A stretch of DNA of 28,785 nucleotides. Origin: JACOZG01 sp964564105. Its GTDB lineage: Bacteria; Patescibacteriota; Minisyncoccia; Phycocordibacterales; JACOZG01. Of this stretch, positions 1 through 8,319 are shown one piece after another. The stretch covers positions 1 through 28,785 of the forward strand of contig CAZLZS010000011.1 of NCBI GenBank assembly GCA_964564105.1, given 5' to 3'. Below the pieces are notes generated by a model. The model was not told the origin of the DNA. It made no database searches and saw only the letters and a list, made by a program, of their open reading frames with translations. The position numbers and the translations under genes were made by a program. Positions within the stretch are counted from its first letter, which is position 1, and every line of letters starts with the position of its first letter.

Positions 1-191
1 ATATTCTTAGCCTGACCGCGGTCTTTCGCGCGCCTAATCCGGGCTACCCGTTGGCGATCGCTTCTGTGAGTACACTGCTTGTGATTTTTGTTTCCCGTTT
101 TGTTTTTCATTCTTCGCTTGAACGGCGTTTGGTGCTCGCCACGATTATTATTATCGCCGGTGTCGCCCTTATTCGCTTCGGCAGTCTGTAA
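1..191 (+). CDS. C-terminal end of a membrane transporter (EamA/DMT-like), truncated by the window edge
   Basis: An open frame enters from the left edge (codons in register with position 3) and stops with TAA at 189-191, giving about 62 residues. It has two hydrophobic stretches, roughly residues 18-35 and 45-60, separated by a short polar turn containing HSSLERR. This helix, charged turn, helix ending in VALIRFGSL resembles the last two helices of EamA/drug-metabolite-type permeases, where a conserved Glu follows the penultimate helix. The family call rests only on this short tail; any small multi-pass permease would also fit. It ends 19 bases before the nonulosonic acid synthase and may be the first seen member of that operon. 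Confidence 0.5.
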   Translation, partial: ILSLTAVFRAPNPGYPLAIASVSTLLVIFVSRFVFHSSLERRLVLATIIIIAGVALIRFGSL

Positions 192-210
192 AAATACATT
201 TTGAGTAATT

Positions 211-1266
211 ATGAGAAAAACTTTAAAAATTGGTTCACGAATAATTGGTCCGGGACGACCCATCTTCATCATCGCGGAGCTTTCCGGCAATCACCATCAA
301 GACATCAATCAGGCCATGGCTTTGATTGATGTCGCCGCCGACGCCGGAGCGGATGCGATTAAGTCGCAAACTTACACTGCCGGTACAATCACACTTAATT
401 CCGACACTGAACCCTTTCAAATCAAAGTCAACGACGCCTGGAAAGGTCAGACGCTTTATGATTTATATAAGCAGACGTTTACGCCGTGGGAGTGGTTACC
501 GAAAATGAAAGAGCGGGCCGAGGCCAGGGGCCGTTTCTTTTTCACCAGTGTTTTTGATCCGACCGCGGTTGATTTTATGGAGCAGATCGGGGTTAAGTTT
601 TACAAAGTAGCTTCGTTCGAAGTGGTGGATATTCCTTTGCTTCAGAGAATCGGCCAGACCAAAAAGCCGGTGATTATGTCGGGCGGTATGGCGACTGATG
701 AAGAATTGGCGTTGGCCCTAAAGACCCTGCGCGAGTTCGGTTCACCGGCCGTGGCTTTGCTCCACTGCCTTAGTTCTTACCCGGCCCGGCCGGAAGAAAT
801 GAATCTCGCGACCATTCCGGAACTGGCGCGGAAATTCGAAGTGGTGGCTGGTCTGTCAAATCATTGTCTTGATAATCGGATTGATTCTTTAGCCGTAGCC
901 GCGGGCGCGGCGATTATTGAAAAACATTTGACCTTGCGGCGATCGGATGGTGGACCGGACGCGGCGTTCTCGCTTGAGCCGGAGGAGTTCAAAGATCTGG
1001 TCAAGAGGGTTCGCCAGACCGAAACAATCATGGGCCGGCCGCAATCTAGCGCTGGCGAGAAAGAAACCGAGAACATTGTTTTTCGTAAGTCGTTGTTTGT
1101 CGCTAAACCGATCAAGCGAGGCGAAAAATTTACCCGGGAGAATGTTCGGTCGGTGCGCCCGGGCCATGGCCTCGCGCCGAAATATCTCGACGAAATTGTC
1201 GGCCAAACCGCCAGCCGTGACATCAAAATGGGGACTCCGCTTTCATGGGCTTTGATCGAAAAATAA
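211..1266 (+). CDS. pseI: Pseudaminic/nonulosonic acid synthase (PseI/NeuB family)
   Basis: This enzyme condenses phosphoenolpyruvate with a 6-carbon amino sugar to give a 9-carbon sialic-acid-like sugar (pseudaminic, legionaminic or neuraminic acid). The 351 residues match the family length. A TIM barrel begins with IFIIAELSGNHHQD (about residues 19-32), followed by the PEP-binding KSQTYTAGTITL, LYDLYKQTFTPWEW, FTSVFDPTAVDF, YKVASFE and KPVIMSGGMAT motifs. From about residue 285 there is an antifreeze-like SAF domain (SLFVAKPIKRGEKFT, then GHGLAPKYLDEIVGQ). The LYDLY..TPWEW stretch favours PseI over NeuB, but the substrate cannot be fixed by sequence. The usual partners PseB, PseC and PseG are not in this window. 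The ATG at 211 is the first in frame; no clear Shine-Dalgarno is seen. It overlaps the next gene by 22 bases. Confidence 0.88.
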   Translation: MRKTLKIGSRIIGPGRPIFIIAELSGNHHQDINQAMALIDVAADAGADAIKSQTYTAGTITLNSDTEPFQIKVNDAWKGQTLYDLYKQTFTPWEWLPKMKERAEARGRFFFTSVFDPTAVDFMEQIGVKFYKVASFEVVDIPLLQRIGQTKKPVIMSGGMATDEELALALKTLREFGSPAVALLHCLSSYPARPEEMNLATIPELARKFEVVAGLSNHCLDNRIDSLAVAAGAAIIEKHLTLRRSDGGPDAAFSLEPEEFKDLVKRVRQTETIMGRPQSSAGEKETENIVFRKSLFVAKPIKRGEKFTRENVRSVRPGHGLAPKYLDEIVGQTASRDIKMGTPLSWALIEK

Positions 1267-2411
1267 TTTTACCCTTCGATATCGGGTTTTATGATCAACG
1301 ACATCCCGATTTGCCCGAGTTTCTGCCGTTTGAGCTAAGGGTTGATCGGCGGTCTGGTTTAATCTGTCAGAAAACCAACGCGTCAGTGAGGCGAGCGCTC
1401 AAGCTCTATTATACTCTTGGTGGTTACGCGTCCACGCCCTTAGGTGAAGGCGATTACGGTCAACGTCAGGGGGACGAAGTTTTCTCTCTTTTGGAGTCAG
1501 CCATTCTCGCGCGCGGCCGGAAAATTAGCGAAATGAGTTTTCTGGAAATCGGCGCCGGCTACGGCTATTTGCTTTATCGGTTGAAGCAGTCCGGTGCGAA
1601 ACTAACTCTCGGGCTGGAACCCGGCAACGAAGGAGTCGTCGGGGCCAGAAAATACCAGATTCGGATTCTTCAGGAATTTTTTCCCACCAATCAGCTTCAG
1701 GAAAAATTCGATTGCGTTTTTTCTTATGGTGTTTTAGAACATATTGAGAATCCACGATCGATTTTTAAGAAAATAACTGAAGTTTTAAACCAAGCCGGAA
1801 TAATTTTTATGGCGGTGCCGGATTGTGAGATGAAAATGGCCATCGGCGATCCATCCATCATCTCTCATCAGCATGTCAATTATTTTACTAAAGATTCTAT
1901 GACGGAATTGTTAGCCAGTGCCGGTTTTACCAAAATGAAGATCGAGAGTCATTCCGGTCGAACGATGCTTATCGCTTCAGCCATAAAAACCGCTAGCGGT
2001 CACGTCAGGTTGAGAAAGACATCAGACGATGCTAGACAGCTTACGATTGACTTCTGGAAAAATTTAAGGAATAATGTTAGGTCGATCCAAAAATTAATCG
2101 ACGAGTTGGAAAAAATTTCTAATAATCCAATCGGTTTTTACGGCGCTGGTTGCTCGGTCCTCAAGGGACTTTTAAAAATGAAAAGTGAACCGCGTCTTTT
2201 CGACAGCGACGAGGTAAAATGGGGGAAACATGTTGCTGATTTCCAACGACCAGTCGAATCTCCTCAAGCGCTCGTTCAGAACCCGCCAGCCGCAATTTTT
2301 ATCACCCCGATTGATTATGACAAGGAAATAAGAGATTATCTAAAGAGTTTAATTGGACTAAAATTAATTAGAGTAATTTCTCTTAAAGAAATTTATCAAT
2401 GGAAAAAGTAA
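1245..2411 (+). CDS. SAM-dependent methyltransferase with C-methyltransferase-like C-terminal domain
   Basis: A 388-residue class I methyltransferase. The SAM-binding glycine loop FLEIGAGYGYLLYRL lies at about residues 99-113, the acidic end of strand 2 is in LGLEPG, and the FDCVFSYGVLEHIENP motif follows. HQHVNYFT after the core is typical of sugar methyltransferases of the Methyltransf_13/14 type. The C-terminal third (IGFYGAGCSVLKGLLK, then AAIFITPIDYD) is a Rossmann-like domain as in NDP-hexose C-methyltransferases. A likely role is methylation of a nucleotide sugar or the nonulosonic acid, inferred from neighbours. The ATG at 1245 lies inside the previous gene, a 22-base overlap; the end overlaps the ATP-grasp gene by 13 bases, suggesting translational coupling. 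Confidence 0.8.
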   Translation: MGFDRKIILPFDIGFYDQRHPDLPEFLPFELRVDRRSGLICQKTNASVRRALKLYYTLGGYASTPLGEGDYGQRQGDEVFSLLESAILARGRKISEMSFLEIGAGYGYLLYRLKQSGAKLTLGLEPGNEGVVGARKYQIRILQEFFPTNQLQEKFDCVFSYGVLEHIENPRSIFKKITEVLNQAGIIFMAVPDCEMKMAIGDPSIISHQHVNYFTKDSMTELLASAGFTKMKIESHSGRTMLIASAIKTASGHVRLRKTSDDARQLTIDFWKNLRNNVRSIQKLIDELEKISNNPIGFYGAGCSVLKGLLKMKSEPRLFDSDEVKWGKHVADFQRPVESPQALVQNPPAAIFITPIDYDKEIRDYLKSLIGLKLIRVISLKEIYQWKK

Positions 2412-3337
2412 AAAATCTCTTGTTTACTTGCGCTGGTGGAAATGCCGTGCAGTATCTGGCCAAACGTTTACTCGGCCGTTTTAATGTCTTTCTAGTTGAT
2501 GGCAGTGATCAAAGTTTCATCGCCGGAGAGATCGGGGCGCCCTTTGTCCGAGTGCCTTTCGGCAATGATCCGGCTTATGTTCCGGAAATCAAAAAGCTGG
2601 TCAGTAATTGGCAGATAGATTTCATTGTGCCAGGCGCCGATGAAGAACTTGTGCCCTTAGCGGAAGCTTACGAGGAAGCAGAGCTTCCGCCGCTCGTCAT
2701 GCCGTCCTTGGTTTTTACTCAGTCAGTTTTACACAAAAAGAATCTTATGAAGATTTTGGCGGATAAGAACATCTCTAAACTTTTGCCGTTCGAAAACATT
2801 GAAGAGATTAAGTATCCAGCCGTGGCCAAGCCGATTTACGGCCGTGGTTCGCGCGAGTTCCACATTATCAAGAATCCAACCGAGCTTGACGGCTATCTCA
2901 AACTCTACGGGAAACATTTTGGTGAGATTGTCGTTGAACCATATATCGCCGGTGACGAGTATACCGTTTCAGTGATTGTCAACAACAAAAATAAAATTAT
3001 AGGCATTGTGCCAAAGAAAGTTATTCTAAAACGGGGAATCACTCGGGTCGCTGTCTCTGAAAAAAACGAGGTGATAGATACAGTTTGTAGAAAAGTGATA
3101 GCGGAGTTAGATCCGCGCGGTCCCCTTAATGTTCAGCTGAAGTTTTTTGAGAATCAGGTTTATATTTTCGAAATCAATCCGCGTCTTTCCACCACTGCGG
3201 TTTTAACTGATCAATGTTTCGGTAATGAGGTTGAACTGTTTATAAAATATTTCGGCGATGAAAAGATAGATCACCCACCGATAATGAAAGAAAACGTTTT
3301 TCTTTATCGTTTTGATCAGAATTATTTTAGGTCATGA
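2399..3337 (+). CDS. ATP-grasp family ligase (carbamoyl-phosphate-synthase-like fold)
   Basis: 312 residues. The N-terminal Rossmann-like part (LLFTCAGGNAVQYLAKRL, then DFIVPGADEELVPLAE) precedes the ATP-grasp fold: YPAVAKPIYGRGSREFHI binds nucleotide, VVEPYIAGDEYTVSVI forms the second half, and FEINPRLSTT (Glu258, Asn260) is the metal-binding motif. Such enzymes ligate a carboxylate to an amine or thiol with ATP. In surface-sugar clusters they are thought to attach amino-acid-like groups to sugars; that role is inferred here from context. It overlaps the methyltransferase by 13 bases and the epimerase by 4 (ATGA), so it is firmly inside the operon. The natural substrate is not predictable. 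Confidence 0.78.
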   Translation: MEKVKNLLFTCAGGNAVQYLAKRLLGRFNVFLVDGSDQSFIAGEIGAPFVRVPFGNDPAYVPEIKKLVSNWQIDFIVPGADEELVPLAEAYEEAELPPLVMPSLVFTQSVLHKKNLMKILADKNISKLLPFENIEEIKYPAVAKPIYGRGSREFHIIKNPTELDGYLKLYGKHFGEIVVEPYIAGDEYTVSVIVNNKNKIIGIVPKKVILKRGITRVAVSEKNEVIDTVCRKVIAELDPRGPLNVQLKFFENQVYIFEINPRLSTTAVLTDQCFGNEVELFIKYFGDEKIDHPPIMKENVFLYRFDQNYFRS

Positions 3338-4185
3338 AGATTTTAATCATCGGCGGTTCACGTTTTATGGGGCCGCGAATCGTAAATTTGCTTATGGCGC
3401 ACGGTCATAATCTGACGGTTTTTAACCGCGGAACAATTATTGAACCACCACCTGGCGCCAAATTTATTAAGGGTGATCGCGATCTAGGATTTAAAATCAC
3501 CGATCATTTCGATGCCGCCATTGATACTTGCGCTTATAATGGCCAGCAAGTCGCCGGCGTTTTCCGGGAACTTAAATTTGATTTCTACTTGCACATTGGT
3601 ACAGCGGCTTCGTACCGAAAACCGGAAAGGTTCCCCCTGGTTGAGGAGATGCCAATCGGCGATTGGCCGTTGTGGGGAGATTATAATAAAGGTAAGGTCG
3701 AAGCTGAGAGGACACTGGAAAAAATCGGCCGATCATATGTTGTTCTCCGCCCCGTTTACATTTTAGGGGTGGCCAATCATGTAGCTCGTGAGAGGTTTAT
3801 CTATTCTAAAATAAAACAAGGAGAGAAAATTATTTTACCTGGTGATGGTAAAGCTAAGGCCCAATTTGTTTTTGTCCAAGATGTTGCCGCCGCGGTCGTG
3901 CTTTTGGTGGAGAATAAGATCAGCGGAATTTTCAACTGTGCCGGCGACGAAATAATCACCTTGCATCAATTAGTGTCAGAGATGGCAAAAGTTGTTGGCC
4001 GGGAGGCGAGATTAGGTTTTAATCCCGCCACCACCGGGGTTAATTGGCGAAGTGAAGAATTCCCATTTGCCAACCAAGATTTCTATTGTTTGAACACTAA
4101 GATCAAAAGGCTCGGTCTTAGATTTACCCCACTCCTTGCTGGTCTGAAAGCTGATTATGAAAATTATTATCGAGGAATCGTTTGA
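3334..4185 (+). CDS. NAD-dependent epimerase/dehydratase (extended SDR)
   Basis: 283 residues. The N-terminus MKILIIGGSRFMGPRIV carries the glycine-rich NAD(P) loop of extended short-chain dehydrogenases in the GGSRFMG form seen in atypical CSP41-like SDRs. The catalytic YxxxK is present as YNKGK in WGDYNKGKVEAE (about residues 114-125). LRPVYILG and the later GDGKAKAQFVFVQDVAAA segment are typical substrate-side motifs. It probably epimerises, dehydrates or reduces a nucleotide-activated sugar for the surface glycan made by this block. The start overlaps the previous stop by 4 bases, which fixes the ATG. The stop is 3 bases before the next ATG. Confidence 0.8.
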   Translation: MKILIIGGSRFMGPRIVNLLMAHGHNLTVFNRGTIIEPPPGAKFIKGDRDLGFKITDHFDAAIDTCAYNGQQVAGVFRELKFDFYLHIGTAASYRKPERFPLVEEMPIGDWPLWGDYNKGKVEAERTLEKIGRSYVVLRPVYILGVANHVARERFIYSKIKQGEKIILPGDGKAKAQFVFVQDVAAAVVLLVENKISGIFNCAGDEIITLHQLVSEMAKVVGREARLGFNPATTGVNWRSEEFPFANQDFYCLNTKIKRLGLRFTPLLAGLKADYENYYRGIV

Positions 4186-4188
4186 TCT

Positions 4189-4848
4189 ATGAAAACATTT
4201 ATTGTTAGTGATATCCACGCCAACTATCAAGCCCTGATTAATCTATTGTCTATTCTGCGGCCGACAACCGATGACCAGTTGTTATTTTTAGGCGATTACT
4301 TGGATAAAAATCCTTATGTCAGAGAGACGTTAGTTTTGCTAAAATCTCTTCAGGGAAAGTGCCGCTGCGTTTTCCTAAAAGGTAATCATGAATTTGTCTG
4401 GGTTAAATATTTAAAAGATAAGGAGATGGCCCGGCGTGAGTTTATTGAAAGTTACGGCGGTCTGGAAACCTTGCGTCAGTTTTCGGTTAGGCCAGAACTC
4501 ATGACCGCTTACTTAAAAATCATTGATCAGTCGGAGGATTATAAAATAGTCAGCCCGTACTTCGCGACCCACGCCGGCCTTTTGGCGGAACAACTAGACG
4601 ATCCTAAACCGCAGTTTACGGAACTAAATTATTTCGTTCGGCCGCGGCAGATGAATCTCGAGAAAAAATATCTCGGTCAGTATCGAATCGTCGCCGGGCA
4701 TACTTGTTTGGGGACGGAGCCGACTTTTGAAACTGGTTACATCAACATTGATCTCGGCGCTGGTTATCCCGGCGGTTTTATCGGTGCTCTAGATGTTTCG
4801 AGAAATGAAATTATTCGATCCGATGGCCGAAAATTTACGGTCAGATAG
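4189..4848 (+). CDS. Metallophosphoesterase of the PPP/ApaH-like family
   Basis: 219 residues. All signature blocks of the PPP phosphatase fold are visible: SDIHANYQAL (Asp8, His10), GDYLDKN (Asp36, Asp39; the usual Arg of GDxxDRG is Lys here), KGNHEF (Asn66, His67), ATHAGLL and VAGHTCLG. These ligate two metal ions for phosphate hydrolysis. The length and single domain fit bacterial PrpA/PrpE/ApaH relatives. Placed 3 bases after the epimerase, it may dephosphorylate a sugar-phosphate intermediate, for example a nonulosonic acid 9-phosphate, but a regulatory protein phosphatase cannot be excluded. The ATG directly follows the previous stop with no separate Shine-Dalgarno. Confidence 0.82.
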   Translation: MKTFIVSDIHANYQALINLLSILRPTTDDQLLFLGDYLDKNPYVRETLVLLKSLQGKCRCVFLKGNHEFVWVKYLKDKEMARREFIESYGGLETLRQFSVRPELMTAYLKIIDQSEDYKIVSPYFATHAGLLAEQLDDPKPQFTELNYFVRPRQMNLEKKYLGQYRIVAGHTCLGTEPTFETGYINIDLGAGYPGGFIGALDVSRNEIIRSDGRKFTVR

Positions 4849-4882
4849 CCAAGGATTGATTTTTAAGTTATGATCTAATTTA

Positions 4883-5551
4883 ATGACCAACGATATCTTA
4901 GTGATTGCCGCTCACCCCGACGATGAAGTTCTTGGGGTTGGTGGCACCCTGCTTCGGCACCAGAAGGCCGGCGATAATATTTTTATCCTGATTCTGGCCA
5001 ATGGCGAAAGTTCTCGGGATACCGGCGTTGAAGTGGAAAAACGTTTGAGGCAAGCCACTCAGGTGACTAAATGTCTCGGCGCTAAACTCTTTTTGGAAGA
5101 TTTTCCGGATAATGCTTTTGACAGCGTGCCGCTTTTAAAAGTTGCCAAAGTGGTTGAAAAAGCGGTCGCGGCGGCGAAACCGACCATTGTTTACACTCAC
5201 CATCCTTACGATCTCAATCTTGACCATCGTTTGACTTTTCAGGCGGTTTTGACTGCCTGTCGTCCTCAACCTGGTTTTCCCGTTGAAAAGATCCTCGCTT
5301 TTGAAACTTTGTCTTCGACCGAGTGGCAGACTAAAGATGGGGGCAATGCTTTTTGTCCGCGGCAGTACATTGATATTTCAGATTTTATCGATCAGAAGCT
5401 GGAAATTTTAAAGATCTATCAGGACGAACTTCGAGTTTATCCCCACCCACGTTCAATTGAAGGCGTTAAAATACTGGCTGCTTATCGAGGTTTAGAAGTC
5501 GGATTGAGATTTGCTGAAGCCTTTGAAGTCATTAGAATTTTACAGAGATAG
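4883..5551 (+). CDS. PIG-L (LmbE-like) zinc-dependent N-deacetylase
   Basis: 222 residues, the usual PIG-L size. The zinc/catalytic motif AAHPDDEVLGVGG is at residues 9-21 (His11, Asp13, Asp14), and the second ligand block THHPYDLNLDHR is at about 105-116. Members remove N-acetyl groups from GlcNAc-type sugars and conjugates. In this block it could deacetylate an amino sugar that the downstream acetyltransferase then acylates again; this pairing is inference. The gap from the phosphatase is 34 bases and contains TATGAT (4869-4874) eight bases before the ATG, a possible weak internal -10. No clear Shine-Dalgarno is present. Confidence 0.88.
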   Translation: MTNDILVIAAHPDDEVLGVGGTLLRHQKAGDNIFILILANGESSRDTGVEVEKRLRQATQVTKCLGAKLFLEDFPDNAFDSVPLLKVAKVVEKAVAAAKPTIVYTHHPYDLNLDHRLTFQAVLTACRPQPGFPVEKILAFETLSSTEWQTKDGGNAFCPRQYIDISDFIDQKLEILKIYQDELRVYPHPRSIEGVKILAAYRGLEVGLRFAEAFEVIRILQR

Positions 5552-5591
5552 ATTAGGTGTGCTAACTTAGCTAAAGAAAGGAGATTAGATT

Positions 5592-6047
5592 ATGGAATTG
5601 CGACTAGCCACGATCGAGGATGCCTTAATCCTGTTTAATTGGCGGAATGACCCCGTTTCCCGGCAGAACTTTATTCATCAAGAATTGGTGAGTTGGGACG
5701 AGCATATCGCTTGGCTCAAGAATAGTTTAACCAATTTTCGTCGTCAGATTTTTATCGCTACAGTTAATGGTCGTCCGGTCGGGCAAATTCGCCTCGATGA
5801 GATTGATGAAGTTCGCACAGAATTATCATGGACGATCGCTCCTGAAGAGCGCGCTAAGGGTTATGGCAAGGAGATGGTGCGATTGGGGGCAAGTAAGGTT
5901 CCTAACGGACGAACATCAATTGCCAAGATCAAAAGCCACAACGAGGCCTCACGCCGCATTGTGAATAGACTCGGTTTCCAATTTAAAACTATATGTGATG
6001 GACTCGAGGAATGGACACTTTTTAAGAAAAAAGCCCAACGACACTGA
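5592..6047 (+). CDS. GNAT-family N-acetyltransferase (PseH/RimJ-like)
   Basis: 151 residues. MELRLATIEDALILFNWRNDP is the typical start of RimJ/RimL- and PseH-type GNAT proteins, followed by GRPVGQIRLDEI (strand 4), the acetyl-CoA loop ERAKGYGKEMVRLG at about residues 93-106, and NEASRRIVNRLGF near the end. In pseudaminic/legionaminic pathways a PseH-like enzyme acetylates the 4-amino group, which fits the synthase at the head of this block, but the substrate is inferred. A good Shine-Dalgarno (AAGGAG, 5578-5583) lies 8 bases before the ATG, and TGCTAACTT at 5560-5568 could be an extended -10, so it may also have its own transcript. The last codons overlap the terminator stem serving the opposite-strand gene. 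Confidence 0.8.
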   Translation: MELRLATIEDALILFNWRNDPVSRQNFIHQELVSWDEHIAWLKNSLTNFRRQIFIATVNGRPVGQIRLDEIDEVRTELSWTIAPEERAKGYGKEMVRLGASKVPNGRTSIAKIKSHNEASRRIVNRLGFQFKTICDGLEEWTLFKKKAQRH

Positions 6048-6061
6048 TTTTTCGTCGGGCT
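6018..6061 (-). terminator. Rho-independent terminator for the minus-strand TIM-barrel gene
   Basis: On the minus strand AGCCCGACGA pairs with TCGTTGGGCT (arms at 6052-6061 and 6032-6041, one mismatch). The stem is followed on that strand by a T-rich run, the complement of the A-rich 6026-6031 and neighbouring bases. Read on the plus strand it lacks a T-run after the stem, so it mainly serves the minus-strand gene ending at 6080. The stem overlaps the stop region of the acetyltransferase. Confidence 0.7.
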
Positions 6062-6079
6062 CAAGTGATCGGAGTTTTC

Positions 6080-6982
6080 TTAAACCCCGTAAAACTCTTT
6101 GAAGGTCTGGATCTGTCGTCTGGCTGTATCCGATCCCCAGCGTATTTCGAGGCAAACCGTATCCATCTCTTGAATTGCTTTACGCAAACAAGCTGGCGGT
6201 TTGACATCGATGTAGTCATGATTATCTATTAGGGTTGGCGGAATACCCGAGAAGTGGCAAATTGGCCAGTGAGGTAGATCCAAGTACTGCTGGATGGCGG
6301 TTTTCAGATCAAGCTTCGGTAGATACCTCGAGAATCTTGGGTTCTTGGCTTGATTGACCATCACGATCAGATGGGTGAAGTCAATTAAACAGCGATGGCC
6401 GCGATCCATCATGATCGCCATATCGTCTGGAGTACCGCCGAAGCCCCAGTAGTTGTAAGTCACCCCAGCTTCTGATTCTTCTAAGATGACGAGTGGCGGT
6501 ACGTTTTCCAGAGCTACTGTTCTAGGGTCAGGATATTCAGTCAAGAACTCCACGATTTTTCTTCTCGCCACAGTATCAGTAGAGCTTTGACCATAACCAA
6601 CGTGGGCCACACCCAGCGGATGATGAGAAGCGATATTTAACCGTTTAGCCACCTCGATACCCCATTCAATGGTTTCTCGGTTCCACTGGGCCCAGCTCAT
6701 CTCTCCTTTATGATCGGCATAGACTCCTTTTTCATCAAGTGTTTGGCCAAAGTCTACACCCCTATTCTCGGCGCCGTAATGGATCATGAATTGCAGATCA
6801 GTCGGCAGTCGGTCGAGAATTTTCCGTAGGTCGCGGCTGGTAAGTTCGGGAGTAAATGACGGGTGTGCGACTAATAATTGCAGTCCATCGATCAAACCTT
6901 CGTTGAACAGGGCCATTTGCAGATTGTAATACTCATCTTGTCTGACCAGGTTTTCTAACAGTAGACCACCGTAGACCATCAT
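6080..6982 (-). CDS. Xylose-isomerase/endonuclease-IV-like TIM-barrel enzyme
   Basis: 300 residues from the chosen start. The metal-ligand pattern of the AP-endonuclease-2/sugar-isomerase superfamily can be followed through the barrel: MIHYGAENRG, SHHPLGVAHVGYG, VALENVPPL (Glu), CLIDFTHL (Asp, His), CHFSG, NHDYIDV and VCLEIR (Glu). Such proteins isomerise or epimerise sugars; DNA repair is less likely because the endonuclease IV signatures are not evident. The frame can start at 6997, but AGGAG (6994-6990, minus strand) lies inside those first codons and sits 7 bases before the ATG at 6982, so 6982 is preferred. It is monocistronic, with its own promoter (7056-7084) and terminator (6018-6061). 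The substrate is unknown. Confidence 0.7.
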   Translation of the reverse strand: MMVYGGLLLENLVRQDEYYNLQMALFNEGLIDGLQLLVAHPSFTPELTSRDLRKILDRLPTDLQFMIHYGAENRGVDFGQTLDEKGVYADHKGEMSWAQWNRETIEWGIEVAKRLNIASHHPLGVAHVGYGQSSTDTVARRKIVEFLTEYPDPRTVALENVPPLVILEESEAGVTYNYWGFGGTPDDMAIMMDRGHRCLIDFTHLIVMVNQAKNPRFSRYLPKLDLKTAIQQYLDLPHWPICHFSGIPPTLIDNHDYIDVKPPACLRKAIQEMDTVCLEIRWGSDTARRQIQTFKEFYGV

Positions 6983-7028
6983 TATGATTCTCCTCATTCA
7001 CTGTATTCAAAGAACTTAATTTACTGGT

Positions 7029-7041
7029 GACGACAGTCGTC
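7029..7041. promoter_or_regulatory. Palindromic operator candidate in the leader of the TIM-barrel gene
   Basis: GACGAC-A-GTCGTC is a perfect 6+6 inverted repeat. It lies just downstream of the predicted minus-strand transcription start (about 7049), a common place for a repressor site; it could also be a short RNA hairpin. Confidence 0.4.
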
Positions 7042-7055
7042 CCAGACCATCTAAA

Positions 7056-7084
7056 TACATACACTATTAATGTTTAAAAGTCAA
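7056..7084 (-). promoter_or_regulatory. Sigma70-type promoter for the minus-strand TIM-barrel gene
   Basis: On the minus strand TTGACT (7084-7079), a 17-base spacer and TATGTA (7061-7056). The start would be near 7049, giving a leader of about 67 bases before the ATG at 6982. Confidence 0.6.
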
Positions 7085-7164
7085 TACTCCCAGAGGGAAC
7101 CGATTTTCGTACACTATAACCAGACGTAAGATAAAACATTACAAGCCTTGTTGCATTAAATTTT

Positions 7165-8319
7165 ATGATTCTTTACGAACACGAGGGCAAAACTTTGCTC
7201 CAATTCGCCGGTATCACTGTTCCTAAGTCGCAATTGTTAACTAAGGAAAACGAATCGGTAACGATGTTTCTACCCTGCGTTCTTAAAGCCCAAACTCTAT
7301 CCGGGAAGAGGGCTAAGGCGGGCTGGATCATTAAAGTTGGAGATAAAAAAGAAATTTTACCGGCCCTGCATCGTCTCTTTGGCCAATCAATCAATGGTGA
7401 ATTAATAAAAAATGTTTTGGTTGAAGAACAGATCCAATATGAGGAGGAATGGTATGTTTCTTTTTCTTATAATCCAGAAACTCGCTGTCCCGTGATCATT
7501 GTTTCTTCTGATGGTGGTTCGGGAGTTGAAGAGCAGGAAAAGATGAAAGAAATTTTCGAGACAGATATTAGAATATCTTCACTGCCGGCTATAGGCGGCT
7601 TACCAGCCATGTTGATGAGTACTTTATTTAAGCTTTTTTTAGACCAAGATTGCCTATTGCTCGAAATAAATCCATTAGTTAAGACGAGTGTCGGTTGGAT
7701 GGCGCTTGATGCTAAAATTAAGTTAGACGATAATGCCTCCAATCGGCATCCCGAGTGGGCTTATACTCCTCGCTTGACATCTGGACACCAGATCACTGAT
7801 AGGGAGATTGCCGCTAAGCAAATAGATCAAGATGACCATCGTGGGACGGCTGGTTCCAGTTATCTTGACCTTGATGGTGACATCGCTGTCCTTGCTTCCG
7901 GCGGCGGGGCGTCGCTGGTCGCTATGGACGCGTTGATTGCGGCTGGTGGTCGGCCAGCAAATTACACTGAATATTCTGGGAATCCACCGCGGGAGAAAGT
8001 GATTAAATTAACCAAGATTGTATTATCAAAGCCGGGTTTACATGGGCTATGGATTGTCGGTGCCTTAGCTAACTTTACCGATATTTATGAAACGCTCTCC
8101 GGAATTATTTCCGGCTTGCGGCAAGCAGAAAAATCTTTAGGTCGAAAATTTGATTTTCCAATTGTAATTCGCCGCGGTGGACCATATGACGAGAAGGCCT
8201 TTGCAATGTTAAAAGAAGTAAAAGATTTTGATCTTACAATTTATGGTCCTACGATTTCTATTGCTGAATCAGCCAAAGCGGTAGTTCAATTATCAAAAGA
8301 TTACGGCAGTCGAGTATGA
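7165..8319 (+). CDS. ATP-citrate lyase / citryl-CoA synthetase, beta (ATP-grasp) subunit
   Basis: 384 residues. With the next gene it should catalyse ATP + citrate + CoA to citryl-CoA. The N-terminal ATP-grasp domain (MILYEHEGKTLL, then VIIVSSDGGSGVEEQEKM, LLLEINPLV and LDAKIKLDDNASNRHPEW) is shared with succinyl-CoA synthetase SucC. The C-terminal domain reads like ATP-citrate lyase rather than SucC: NYTEYSGNPP, IVGALANFTDIY and VIRRGGPYDE correspond to NYGEYSG, IGGSIANFT and VRRGGPN in the animal enzyme as I recall it. The corresponding subunit of the two-step Hydrogenobacter system is CcsA. Only weak promoter signals precede it. Its stop overlaps the alpha gene by 4 bases (ATGA). Confidence 0.82.
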   Translation: MILYEHEGKTLLQFAGITVPKSQLLTKENESVTMFLPCVLKAQTLSGKRAKAGWIIKVGDKKEILPALHRLFGQSINGELIKNVLVEEQIQYEEEWYVSFSYNPETRCPVIIVSSDGGSGVEEQEKMKEIFETDIRISSLPAIGGLPAMLMSTLFKLFLDQDCLLLEINPLVKTSVGWMALDAKIKLDDNASNRHPEWAYTPRLTSGHQITDREIAAKQIDQDDHRGTAGSSYLDLDGDIAVLASGGGASLVAMDALIAAGGRPANYTEYSGNPPREKVIKLTKIVLSKPGLHGLWIVGALANFTDIYETLSGIISGLRQAEKSLGRKFDFPIVIRRGGPYDEKAFAMLKEVKDFDLTIYGPTISIAESAKAVVQLSKDYGSRV

